Shown here: positions 9,700-18,617 of the stretch, piece after piece
Position numbering within the stretch: the first letter of the stretch is position 1
Layout of the letters: each line of letters opens with the position of its first letter
Origin: Methylococcaceae bacterium
GTDB lineage: Bacteria; Pseudomonadota; Gammaproteobacteria; Methylococcales; Methylomonadaceae
DNA: 64,000 nt
NCBI GenBank assembly: GCA_013140705.1
Contig: JABFSH010000001.1
Span: 99,985-163,984, forward strand
Direction of reading: 5' to 3'
Notes under the pieces: model-generated
Database searches by the model: none
What the model saw: the letters and a program-made list of their open reading frames with translations, nothing else
What the model was told of the DNA's origin: nothing
Position numbers and translations under genes: made by a program

Positions 9700-10011
9700 A
9701 ACTCGATCTTGATATTTGTGCATTAAAGAACGCTGATGCAATAAATTCCAGGTTTCTCGGAGAGCATTAGCATTTGAATGCAACAATAGTCAGATGCCAG
9801 GTATCTGTTTATTTTACTCAGTGCCCTGTCAATGCACAAAACTTTCTGAATATTCGTTGAACTTTCTGCAAGTCATCTCTTTAGGGCTTAGTCATAAGAG
9901 AATCAACCTTCTGTTCTTCCAACAATGAAAAGTTTCCTTTTTACAGACAAGTCAACACACACAAAAGCCATGTTGTTGGCGAAATGATTGGATGGCAATA
10001 GGTACCGGTTC

Positions 10012-11676
10012 TTAAACTGACTTTCCCAGTTTTCTCATCTCGACTGGCGAAACTCTGCCTTTTGAAGAAACCTTGTCGTACACCTCGCCAAAGGCTTGCT
10101 TGCAATACGGCAATTGCTCCCGCAACAGATCATAGTCGGCATGATCGAACATCCTTCTGAAATCCTCCCTACTCAAGAACGTTCTCGCATACAATGCTTG
10201 ATAACCCCGATGTTCGATGACGAATTTTTCCAGCAGCGGCAGAGCGACAGTATTATCGAAATCCTTTTTGTCCGGCGTACCGTAGGCGCCAATATCCACG
10301 TACATTTCATCCACAGTACCGTCCTCCGACTGAAAAGAATGTACAAAGCCGGGCTGCCCACCATTGTCCTTAATCGCCATCGGCGAAAGCCATAAAGGAT
10401 ATAACCTGAAATGCTCGTCGAAATAGTCAATGGACCGTTTCAGGTATCGAATTGGCATGAGCATGTCCTGTATCACATGAAATCTTTCCCTGAGACGCTG
10501 AGTGGTTTGCGTTTCTGTGTATTTCAATAATTCAATACGTGGGGGTAAGGCCCAGCCAAGTAAGACTCTGAAAATGAAATGATTTCCAAAGGGAATAATT
10601 TCCTCCATGGCCCAGAAATAACTGCGGGTGTGTCTATGAAAATAATCGCGCACCGGCAGATATTCAACAACTTCCTTACTCTGCTTCAAATAGGTTTGGA
10701 CATGCTTGTAAAACCAAGGTTTGTACCATCGCCCGATGGCGTTCATTGTTCCATCCGAGCCAACAACATCGGCAAACGTACCCCGCATAATGACCGCCGT
10801 TTCTCGGCTAAAAACCAGGCCTTCAACGAAATCGTTAGTTTCGGTATCGCGGCAGGCCTGACCGAAAACAGTGATTATACCATCCAGGGTATAAACCGGC
10901 TGATAGTGAAGCCGGACAAACTTTTTGACTGGAATAATTTTTAATTCGGCAGCCACCAGAAAACCCAGGGTACCATGGCTCCAAGGTATCTGGTAGAACA
11001 GATCGGAATTTTCCGAAGTACTACATTTCAACAATTTGCCTTCCGCCGTTACAATCTCGAAGACTACGCATATATATTGAAACAGGCCATATTTATGACT
11101 GCTGGTTTCCACGCCGAAACCCATAATCAAACCTCCCACCGTCAAACTGTCCAGTTCCGGCACCACGGGCAGCATCCAGCCTCGAGATATCAGACTGCGC
11201 GAAATCTGGCCCATGGTCGCCAGGGGCTCCACTCTGACAATTCCTCGTTGCTCGTCAATTTCAAGTATATCGCACAATCCGATATCGATCTTGCGGTGGA
11301 AAAGCTTGTATTTAGGCACCAATTCACTCATGGTTTTCCAGCCAGACCTTGCAGTGCAAAGCATTTGTGCAGTGCCTTGCATTTTCCAGTCCACGATTTG
11401 TCGAATCACTGCATCAACTCTGGCATCGTGCTTTGCGGGGGCGCTATTGAGGCGAAAGACAATTGCATTACGGATATTGGCGTAGGCACCGTAGGCTAGT
11501 GAAACAGGCAGGAGAAATACCGTCGCGAATAGTCCGCGGTAATGGGTGAGTAGGTATTCTAACAATTGTTCGTGTTTTGTCATTGGCGTTTTTCTAAATA
11601 ATTCGGGAGTAAGCAGTTCTCGATTAATTATTAGTAAGGCACCCTTCTGTTTCACTTGCATCAATCCTTTCATCAT
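10012..11676 (-). CDS. DHCR24-like sterol C-24 reductase (FAD-dependent)
   Basis: FAD-binding oxidoreductase of 554 residues strongly resembling eukaryotic delta-24-sterol reductase (DHCR24). Shared stretches include SAPAKHDARV, the FAD region VRVEPLATMGQ, PELDSLTVGGLIMGFG, SSHKYGLFQ, SENSDLFYQIPWSHGTLGF and a basic WK-rich segment. DHCR24 reduces the C-24 double bond of the sterol side chain with NADPH; methanotroph sterols have saturated side chains, which fits. One hydrophobic segment near residues 50-70 (LFATVFLLPVSLAYGAY) parallels the membrane anchor of the human enzyme. Start choice is open: ATG at 11676 follows a GGGTGG-like site, ATG at 11583 would be 31 residues shorter. The gene is divergent from the plus-strand exported protein at 11939. 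Confidence 0.88.
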   Translation of the reverse strand: MMKGLMQVKQKGALLIINRELLTPELFRKTPMTKHEQLLEYLLTHYRGLFATVFLLPVSLAYGAYANIRNAIVFRLNSAPAKHDARVDAVIRQIVDWKMQGTAQMLCTARSGWKTMSELVPKYKLFHRKIDIGLCDILEIDEQRGIVRVEPLATMGQISRSLISRGWMLPVVPELDSLTVGGLIMGFGVETSSHKYGLFQYICVVFEIVTAEGKLLKCSTSENSDLFYQIPWSHGTLGFLVAAELKIIPVKKFVRLHYQPVYTLDGIITVFGQACRDTETNDFVEGLVFSRETAVIMRGTFADVVGSDGTMNAIGRWYKPWFYKHVQTYLKQSKEVVEYLPVRDYFHRHTRSYFWAMEEIIPFGNHFIFRVLLGWALPPRIELLKYTETQTTQRLRERFHVIQDMLMPIRYLKRSIDYFDEHFRLYPLWLSPMAIKDNGGQPGFVHSFQSEDGTVDEMYVDIGAYGTPDKKDFDNTVALPLLEKFVIEHRGYQALYARTFLSREDFRRMFDHADYDLLREQLPYCKQAFGEVYDKVSSKGRVSPVEMRKLGKSV

Positions 11677-11938
11677 TGTCGAACCACCCAGGAAAAATGA
11701 CTCAAGGGAGCATGCATGTTATCGCTATTATCTCTCATGGACCGCTGTGCTATTATCACATGCCGTGACAAGATCCGTGTAATCTGAAAATTGCTGGAGA
11801 ATCAAAATTATTACAACTATCCATTCTAAGAAATCGATTTTCCGCATCAATGAAAGCGCAGGCCATACTATCTACCCGCGACCATCAGGGGTCAACGGTC
11901 TCCCGGCGCCACGTAAACTGCATCATGCCGTTGTTGTC

Positions 11939-12931
11939 GTGTGGCTATTAAACATTTGTTTTATCCTGCCGGGGATTCCCGTTTTTGCTGAACCACCCGT
12001 AGTCGAAGAAGTTTTGGGTGTATTAGGAATGGATAAAGCTCAAATTACCGAATTAGCCCAAGGTCAGCCCGTCGCATATGCCTTGAGCGAAGAAAGCAGC
12101 GACGAGCTTGGTGCAGGCGTCGTCTGGTATACGCAAACACCTTTAACCAAAGTAGCCGGCCACTTGCGGCTAACCTATCCTGATTCACTGGATGTAAATG
12201 TCACCGCCCACGGCTTATTGACTGAGCATGGCGGGGTGGATTCCCTGGCATCAGTCGTACTATCCAAAAAAGAGGCACAGGCTTTGTTGGATGCCGAGCC
12301 AGGGGAGGAATTCAACCTGTCCACCGATGAAATCATCAGCTTACAATCCGTCATTCGAACGCCCCCAAAAGCCATCGAGGACGCTGTCGGACAGCACTAC
12401 CGAAAAATTCTGTTCAAGCGCTTTGAAGCTTATCGGAACGGGGGAACGTTTGCGTTAGCACCCTATGCGCGGGAGGATGATATGAGTTCCAGACCTTCCC
12501 AGGAACTGCACCAAGCAGCAATTGCAAGTGCCATACTGGCGCGTTACTTTCCAGCTTTGCACAAGGCCTGGTTAAATTATCCTCAAGTTTTGCCACCGGG
12601 AACAGAAGAGACATTCCCGTGGGTAAAAAAAAACGTGGAAGGCCGATCTGCGGCCGTCCTCAGGCACCGTGTCACTAGTGATTGGAACGGCGGGGTCCTG
12701 GTGTTGACCCGTGAATACTATGCGATGCATTCCTTCAATTCCAGCCAATGGATAACAGGTTGTCTACCCTATCGTGATGGCACGTTGGTCTTTCAGCAGA
12801 TTCATAGCTACACCGACCAAGTGACTGGAATCGCCAGCAGCGTCAAGCATGTTGTAGGACGGAAATTGTTAAAAGACAAAATGCTCAAGTCGTTTGAGCG
12901 CCTATGCTACACCTTGGGTCAATGTCGTTGA
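11939..12931 (+). CDS. exported protein of unknown function in sterol locus
   Basis: Unrecognised protein, 330 residues from a GTG at 11939. A signal peptide is clear: hydrophobic WLLNICFILPGIP, then VFA before EPPVVEE. The mature part is acidic at the start, has no recognised motif, and ends with two cysteines (RLCYTLGQCR). A third, in WITGCLPYRD, is about 60 residues earlier. The true start may be further upstream: the frame is open from 11783, it encodes a basic segment (PRKLHH) plus VVVV directly before the GTG, and a GGAG at 11796-11799 precedes an ATT at 11807, but no ATG, GTG or TTG occurs there. It is the only plus-strand gene inside the sterol locus, convergent with bstC and divergent from the reductase. 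A periplasmic role in sterol handling is a guess from position. Confidence 0.7.
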   Translation: MWLLNICFILPGIPVFAEPPVVEEVLGVLGMDKAQITELAQGQPVAYALSEESSDELGAGVVWYTQTPLTKVAGHLRLTYPDSLDVNVTAHGLLTEHGGVDSLASVVLSKKEAQALLDAEPGEEFNLSTDEIISLQSVIRTPPKAIEDAVGQHYRKILFKRFEAYRNGGTFALAPYAREDDMSSRPSQELHQAAIASAILARYFPALHKAWLNYPQVLPPGTEETFPWVKKNVEGRSAAVLRHRVTSDWNGGVLVLTREYYAMHSFNSSQWITGCLPYRDGTLVFQQIHSYTDQVTGIASSVKHVVGRKLLKDKMLKSFERLCYTLGQCR

Positions 12932-13063
12932 TCAACTGACATGGCAGTTATAAGTCACCTGCCTGCTAAAAGTTAATTACTGATGTTACGCACGATCATA
13001 TCCACCAAAACCCGAAAGGTACAAATAATTTTTGTCAGCTCCAAGGTGCTGTGTGATGTTTGT

Positions 13064-13897
13064 TTAGGGAATAGACAGCAATGCTTGTTGGCTCGCCGAG
13101 CCGGCATCTCCAAATTCCTGACGATACTCGTCGAATTCCTTTTTCCAGGGCACTTTGCTGTAACCCCAATTACCCTCGGCCAACAGTTTCTCTCCCAATG
13201 CGAATTCTGATTTTACCTGGGTCAATGCAGTTTCATCGCCATCATCCCAAAGTGCCTGGGCATAAAACAGGTGATTGAGCGGATGTCCAGGGTGTTCCTT
13301 GACCGCCCTTTCCAACAGTTCAAGGGCCTTGTCACGATCGCCAATACCATTAGGCCAGGACGGTGCCTTGAGATACAGCGTCCCTAAAAGACGCAGCGGT
13401 CCTCCGTCGTCGATATCAGGACTCAAGTCCAGTGCCTGCTTCATCTCGTTCTCCAGTCGATCAAGACTGTTCATGGCCAGGCTGATATGCTCACGCACCG
13501 CTAAGCCAAGATTGGCTGCCAGGTAGTAATGCACCGCCCCGTCACCGTTTCCCCCCTGCGTCAAGGCGGCTTCGGCAAAGTAAACGCCTTCGGCAGCGAG
13601 CTTCTCGCGGTTTTCCTGGTTGGTTTCACGCTCGGCCAGATACAGGCATAAGCGACTGCCAAGCGACGTGCGGCGCAGTACTGGATCTTGGGTGCTACGC
13701 AAGACGGTCAGCGCTTCGATTAAAGTATGAGTGTCATTCAAGGGACCCAGTTGGTTTTGCTTGGCAGCCAGCGAAGCGGCTGTCTCCATGGGTTTGTCGG
13801 AGAGTCGGTCGAACTGCACAGGGTCACTCTGGAGACCGGCACAGCCAGACAGAAAGGCCAGTATCGAAAGGGTAGAAAAAAGTCGTAGTTTGCGCAA
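13064..13897 (-). CDS. bstC: sterol transporter component BstC, TPR-like lipoprotein
   Basis: Lipoprotein of 277 residues; the signal sequence ends in the lipobox LSGC (Cys19). The rest is alpha-helical with TPR-like repeats, seen in segments such as GDGAVHYYLAANLGLAV, GPLRLLGTLYLKAPSWP, RDKALELLERAVKEHPGHP and NHLFYAQALW. In Methylococcus capsulatus the BstC protein binds sterols and is thought to hand them to the outer membrane. It lies 4 bases after the bstB stop codon in the order bstA-bstB-bstC, so the three are translated from one message. The name rests on gene order and architecture, both as in the described cluster. Nothing is visibly damaged. Confidence 0.88.
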   Translation of the reverse strand: MRKLRLFSTLSILAFLSGCAGLQSDPVQFDRLSDKPMETAASLAAKQNQLGPLNDTHTLIEALTVLRSTQDPVLRRTSLGSRLCLYLAERETNQENREKLAAEGVYFAEAALTQGGNGDGAVHYYLAANLGLAVREHISLAMNSLDRLENEMKQALDLSPDIDDGGPLRLLGTLYLKAPSWPNGIGDRDKALELLERAVKEHPGHPLNHLFYAQALWDDGDETALTQVKSEFALGEKLLAEGNWGYSKVPWKKEFDEYRQEFGDAGSASQQALLSIP

Positions 13898-13901
13898 GAT
13901 C

Positions 13902-14741
13902 TTATTCCCCTTCGGCCCATAATTTGATCATGGGTTCAAACACAGCCTTATCCACAGTGGCAAAGGATTCAACCCCGAACAGTTCGCATAATTTCTTACC
14001 CTCGGTATCGTTACACATCCCTTCAAGAGCCTTGCCGAAACGGACGCGTTCTTCTGCGGTAGTGATGCTGCTATTGGCTACAACCCCCATCAGTGGGATT
14101 TCCTCGGAAGTGAATACTGCAGAAAGAGGGGTCTTCATCTGTAGCGACCCGAGTCCACTGAATTGTTGCTCGTTCAGCATGACGGCGTCCAGCTCGCCTT
14201 TATCCAGAGAACGCAATGCCCGGATAGCCTGATTGGATTTCTTTAAGACAAAGAAACTGTCGGGATCGTATTTCCCGGCAAAAACGATCTTGCCGATGTA
14301 GGATTGTTCTTCCAATACAGTGCCACCGAGGATTAGCCCTTTCAGTTCATCCAGGGTCTTGTATTTGTCTTTCTGGACCATTACCCGGTAACGCTCACTG
14401 GTTCGGCCTTTGATCTTGGGCTGGACCACCGGCATCAAGCTGTGTTGATTGCGCAATTCCAAATAGAGGCCCAAGGATGTAATCGCAAATTTGGGATTTT
14501 TCTCCTTCATCTGTTTTCGGCATTCGTCCAATTTGGCGGTAAACAGGCTATTAAAGCTGTTCTCCTGCCATTGGCCAACGCGTTCCACCACCCTCAGCAT
14601 GGAGCTCATCGCCCCATTGGCATCCTTGGCATTAACCGATCCACCGGGGTAGCACACCACAATCATTTCAGGATTGGCCGTGGCGTTTTTGGTAAAGGGG
14701 AATAACAGACTTGCAATAATAATCAGGTAAATTTTTCGCAT
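13902..14741 (-). CDS. bstB: sterol transporter component BstB, periplasmic binding protein
   Basis: Periplasmic substrate-binding protein of 279 residues with a PhnD/type 2 binding-protein fold. A signal peptide covers about the first 22 residues (ending near NATA). Features of the fold are the start VVCYPGG, the hinge region YRVMVQKDKYKTLDELKG and LDKGELDAVMLNEQQF. In Methylococcus capsulatus BstB binds 4-methylsterols in the periplasm. Its start codon overlaps the bstA stop by one base (TAATG on the minus strand), which indicates translational coupling. It would pick sterols up from BstA and pass them to BstC; that path is established knowledge for the family and inferred here. Confidence 0.88.
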   Translation of the reverse strand: MRKIYLIIIASLLFPFTKNATANPEMIVVCYPGGSVNAKDANGAMSSMLRVVERVGQWQENSFNSLFTAKLDECRKQMKEKNPKFAITSLGLYLELRNQHSLMPVVQPKIKGRTSERYRVMVQKDKYKTLDELKGLILGGTVLEEQSYIGKIVFAGKYDPDSFFVLKKSNQAIRALRSLDKGELDAVMLNEQQFSGLGSLQMKTPLSAVFTSEEIPLMGVVANSSITTAEERVRFGKALEGMCNDTEGKKLCELFGVESFATVDKAVFEPMIKLWAEGE

Positions 14742-17452
14742 TACGGACTTCTCTTTGAATCAATTAACTGTCCAATGGCTGGGGCCACGACAAGGGTTGC
14801 ACTCAGGCAACACAACAACCCGATGGTGATACTTATGCCCAGGGAGGACACGCCTCGATAACTGGCCAGGGTGATGGCGCCCAGGCCCGCCAATTCAGTG
14901 CCTGCGGCAAGACCGATGACCTTGCCGGCAGCCAGGCTGACTTGCAAGGGGCTATGACCCTTCAATTCGCCCCAGCGATAGCTGAACCATACGCCGTAAT
15001 CCACTGCCAGCGCAATCACAAGTGGCAAGGCGACGATGTTGGCGAAATTGTAGCGAACTCCGCCTAGTACCATCAGCCCAAGCATCCAGCCGCCGCCGAT
15101 CAACAAGGGCAGCGCTGCCAGCGCGAAGCCACGCACGCTGCGAGTCGCCGCCATGATCCAGAGCAAACAGAGCACCAGGGCCAACAGTGTACCGTGAGTA
15201 AAACCTTCCACAACGGCCTTGGAAAATACCTGGTGCGTGGTCGGGAAACCGGTCGCTTTCGGCGAGACGCTATACACGTCATGAATCAATGCGTCGAGGT
15301 TGTCCGGATCGTACACGGTTTTTGCCGGAAAGGCGTAAACAGCTACGCTGCCATCAGCGCCAAAGAAGCGGTCTCGCAGTGCGGGTGGCAACTGCTCCCG
15401 GGCAAGTGGCTGGGCCAGTCGCCAGATGTCGATGACTTTGAGTCCGGCGTCAGCTCCGGATAGCAAAGCGCGCAAGAACCGCTCGCTGCGTTCCCTGCCC
15501 TGTTCATTATCGACGGCAATTTTGGCCGTGATCGCCGAAAGTTGTTCGCGTGTTTTCTCCAAACGCTCGACCAGTTTGGAATGTCCGGCAGAAAAAGCCT
15601 GCTCTTGGGCTTCATCAACGATGGCAGTGCCGTTTTCCAGCAATGTCCTCAATACTTCGAATGATTTTGTGGACAAGCCCTTCCGGTCGAGCTCGGCGAC
15701 CTGCCTGGCGTAGTCTGTCCGGGCGAAGGACTCTCCGATGCTCACGGCTTTGAGAAGGCGTCCATCAGCATCCGATGGAAACAGGCTGGCCAGCGACTGT
15801 ACTTGTGCTATCGTCTTAAGTTTGCCAGCATCATCGGTGATACGTCGGGTCTCGGCCATATCCCTGGCCGTAAAAATGATGACTTCGGATTGATAATCGC
15901 TCTCCGCCACCATGCGGCGCTGATAATAGGCGGCCTGGGAATCCTTGGGCAGCATACCCAACAGGTCGTAGTCGAAGGGGATGCCGAAGCCCTTCACCGC
16001 ACCGAGGACAGCGCAGCCTATGGCCAGCATAACAAGAACCACCGCTACGGGCTTAGGGAACGCACCATTGTATTTTCCTGCTCCTGCGGGAACTTGCGAC
16101 CGGCTTGGTGCGGGGATGTCTCTCAGCTTGGGCGGCAACAAGGCGTAGAGCGCTGGTTGAACTATCCAGGTGCTAATCAGGATCATCAACACACCTTTGG
16201 CCGCAACCACGCCCAGTTCGGCAAAACCGGGAAAATCTACCGTAGCTAAAGCGCCGAATATCAGCAGCGAGGCACCGCCCGCCGTTAGCACTGCTACAAA
16301 GGATGAACCGATGCCTGCTCCGATGGCTTCTACCAACGGTTTGCCTGCCTGGCGCTCCTCGGTGATCCGCGAAGAAGTGAAAATACCGTAATCCGCGCCT
16401 AGACCGAAAAGGATGGCAATGAAGGCAGCTGTAATGATGGTCAGGTGGCCAACGGTAACCAGAGCCAAGCCCAGGCTCCACAAAACCCCTAATCCCATTG
16501 GGATAAAAATCAACACAGCCCAACGCACGCTACGCACCACCAGCAAAATCAACGCGGCGATCAATCCTGCGGAAGTAAATATCACCAAGGTGATATCCTT
16601 GCGGATATTAACGTATTCCTCGTACTCTATGGCCGGCAGGCCGGTCAGACCCACTGTGGGAGGAATACGGCCAGCGGCTTTTGTCTGTCTGGACAAGGCG
16701 TCGGACACCTGTCGGACCTTGTCCACAAAAGGCCCAAGGTTAGAGAAATCTCCAGAGGAGTTTTTCGGGTGGACAAACAGAAACAACATTCGCCCGTCGC
16801 GAGAGGCAAAGTAGCCGTCAGACATACTGCCTGCCCCGCTTTGGGTCATTAACCGGTTCCAGTCCAGGCCGGCGGGCACTATGTCGACAGACAGCCAGCG
16901 CAACCACTCTTCCAGAAAAAACGAAGCCAGATTTAGCGATGTGTCGGCGGTTTGCAGATCGGCGTCCGCGCCACCCAGAGGGGGGTGGTCCTTGGTCCAA
17001 CTCAATGCTTTGCTCAGAATTTCTTCCATTTCTACGCCCAACACAGTCTGGTTCGCAAAGGCAGCCAGTGTGTCCAACCCTTTGACAGGCATCAGTAGAT
17101 AGGAATGGTCCAGGAAAAACGCCATTTCGAGATGAGAAGTCGCTTGGCCGATCTCCGGCTCCACCTGAAGTTTAGCGGCCATATCGTTAGCAAAGGACTC
17201 CATTTCGCTTCGGGAGGCCCCCTCAAGAACCACCATCAAATCAGAGGCCGCCCCGAAGTTTTTCAAGAAATCATTGAAGCGCTTTGCCACCGCCGTATTT
17301 TGGGGAAGCAGTGCCTGCCGCGAGGTGTATATCGGTAGCTGCGCTGTCGCCCCTATTGCCAGAATCGACAAGGCCAACGCAAGGCCCAAGACCCACCAAG
17401 GGTTTCTGGCAAAGTATTCAGCGAGCCTGGAGGCGCGTTGATTGATTTTCAT
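14741..17452 (-). CDS. bstA: sterol transporter BstA, RND/MMPL-family inner membrane pump
   Basis: RND-superfamily transporter of 903 residues, of the MMPL/HpnN type. The first membrane helix (WWVLGLALALSILAIGATA) is followed by a large periplasmic loop, then a block of membrane helices from about residue 275 (VIFTSAGLIAALILLVVRS, LTIITAAFIAILFGLGADYG). The pattern repeats in the second half with a block from about residue 740 (LLALVLCLLWIMAA, FANIVALPLVIALAVDYG). The paired GADYG and AVDYG motifs mark the helix-4 equivalents where RND pumps carry their proton-relay aspartates. In Methylococcus capsulatus BstA moves sterols out of the inner membrane. It is 19 bases downstream of sdmA and overlaps bstB. 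It is markedly GC-richer than the cyclase gene. Confidence 0.9.
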   Translation of the reverse strand: MKINQRASRLAEYFARNPWWVLGLALALSILAIGATAQLPIYTSRQALLPQNTAVAKRFNDFLKNFGAASDLMVVLEGASRSEMESFANDMAAKLQVEPEIGQATSHLEMAFFLDHSYLLMPVKGLDTLAAFANQTVLGVEMEEILSKALSWTKDHPPLGGADADLQTADTSLNLASFFLEEWLRWLSVDIVPAGLDWNRLMTQSGAGSMSDGYFASRDGRMLFLFVHPKNSSGDFSNLGPFVDKVRQVSDALSRQTKAAGRIPPTVGLTGLPAIEYEEYVNIRKDITLVIFTSAGLIAALILLVVRSVRWAVLIFIPMGLGVLWSLGLALVTVGHLTIITAAFIAILFGLGADYGIFTSSRITEERQAGKPLVEAIGAGIGSSFVAVLTAGGASLLIFGALATVDFPGFAELGVVAAKGVLMILISTWIVQPALYALLPPKLRDIPAPSRSQVPAGAGKYNGAFPKPVAVVLVMLAIGCAVLGAVKGFGIPFDYDLLGMLPKDSQAAYYQRRMVAESDYQSEVIIFTARDMAETRRITDDAGKLKTIAQVQSLASLFPSDADGRLLKAVSIGESFARTDYARQVAELDRKGLSTKSFEVLRTLLENGTAIVDEAQEQAFSAGHSKLVERLEKTREQLSAITAKIAVDNEQGRERSERFLRALLSGADAGLKVIDIWRLAQPLAREQLPPALRDRFFGADGSVAVYAFPAKTVYDPDNLDALIHDVYSVSPKATGFPTTHQVFSKAVVEGFTHGTLLALVLCLLWIMAATRSVRGFALAALPLLIGGGWMLGLMVLGGVRYNFANIVALPLVIALAVDYGVWFSYRWGELKGHSPLQVSLAAGKVIGLAAGTELAGLGAITLASYRGVSSLGISITIGLLCCLSATLVVAPAIGQLIDSKRSP

Positions 17453-17471
17453 TGGACGGGAATTAGGTCAA

Positions 17472-18578
17472 TCAATCCGTGCATACAGCCTGCGTTGCCA
17501 CATTCCTGACCAGATACTCCTCCCACTTGCGGGCACTAAGACGCTGGAACATCGGTACCACGGGGTTAAGTTCGATGGGCGGAGCATCCCAGTAGGATTC
17601 GTAACCCAGCTGCTCGGCTTCCAGGGCAATGCCATCTTCTTTGAGTATGGGCTTGAACACCAGAGGCTTGGCGATGTTCAATACCATTTGAGTCAACCAC
17701 TTCGGCGTTTTCATGGAAATCAGCGGAATCTTCAGTGCATCGAAATAAAACAGGAAGAACACTCGGGTCGTCCGTTCATTAATAGGCAGCATAAATGACC
17801 AATTTTTGATGCTATCCCCCGTATTGGTCCATTGGTAGGGATATTCGTAGCAGAGTTCGATGGAACGGGTATTGACCCGATTACGGTCAACAAAAATCCC
17901 GGAAATCCGGCCGCCGGCCATATAGGCATCGTAAGTCAGGTAGACCCTATCGTCATTGGCTTCGTGGTGGGTCAATTTTGCATCGACGAAAGGCTGGTAT
18001 TTACGGTGCAGAAAGGCATGGGAAAAATCGCAGATATTGTCGATAACCATGGAATGGTGTGTACGCCACGTGTAATCCACGACAAAGTTGGCCCATGAGT
18101 TATCCCCGGTCAGTTCGGCTATTTCCGGTATCTTGCGCTCGCTGCTCAGTTCCGGATCACCTGGGAACAACCAGATCAATCCATAACGGACTTGCACGGG
18201 ATAGGTCCGTAGCTGGCTCTTAATGAGCGGCTTGCCAAAGCTATCGTGGGAGTAGTCCACCATCGAACCATCCTTGTTGTATGCCCAGCCATGATACCCG
18301 CAACGTAAATTGCACTTGTCCACAGCGCCATGGGTTAACTTAAGCTGGCGGTGTAAGCACCGGTTCCGCATGGCCACGAGTTTACCGTCATCGCCCCTAT
18401 ACAAGGCAATGGAGATATTCCAGAAAACCACCTCTTTCACTTGGCCAATATTAACCGCACTGTCATATTCAACCACGTACCAGCGGTCAGGATCCAATCC
18501 GGCGGCTCTGGCTTTTTGCCGTGGGTTCTTGGCTTCTGCAAAGGCAGGGGGTGAGATTTTAGTTTGCGGGTTATTCAT
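17472..18578 (-). CDS. sdmA: Rieske-type sterol C-4 demethylase SdmA
   Basis: Rieske non-haem iron oxygenase of 368 residues. The [2Fe-2S] site is visible as CLH (Cys74, His76) and CGYH (Cys93, His96). The mononuclear iron site follows in DNICDFSHAFLHRKYQPF, with the usual aspartate and two histidines. SdmA of Methylococcus capsulatus oxidises one C-4 methyl group of the sterol to a carboxylate; SdmB then decarboxylates and oxidises C-3. Here sdmA lies directly between sdmB and bstA, as in that cluster, which separates it from other Rieske oxygenases. A reductase partner is not encoded next to it. Confidence 0.92.
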   Translation of the reverse strand: MNNPQTKISPPAFAEAKNPRQKARAAGLDPDRWYVVEYDSAVNIGQVKEVVFWNISIALYRGDDGKLVAMRNRCLHRQLKLTHGAVDKCNLRCGYHGWAYNKDGSMVDYSHDSFGKPLIKSQLRTYPVQVRYGLIWLFPGDPELSSERKIPEIAELTGDNSWANFVVDYTWRTHHSMVIDNICDFSHAFLHRKYQPFVDAKLTHHEANDDRVYLTYDAYMAGGRISGIFVDRNRVNTRSIELCYEYPYQWTNTGDSIKNWSFMLPINERTTRVFFLFYFDALKIPLISMKTPKWLTQMVLNIAKPLVFKPILKEDGIALEAEQLGYESYWDAPPIELNPVVPMFQRLSARKWEEYLVRNVATQAVCTD

Positions 18579-18617
18579 TTTTGAGACTCCGATTCGTGGT
18601 TATAGCGGGATATGGTT

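Noticed and set aside
10975..11499. Plus-strand frame of 174 codons inside the DHCR24-like gene
   Set aside because: It overlaps the conserved FAD region of that gene on the other strand; the translation has no domain and a skewed composition.
14741..17452. Naming the RND protein HpnN (hopanoid transporter)
   Set aside because: The family is close, but the linked binding protein, TPR lipoprotein and Sdm enzymes match the BstABC sterol cluster.
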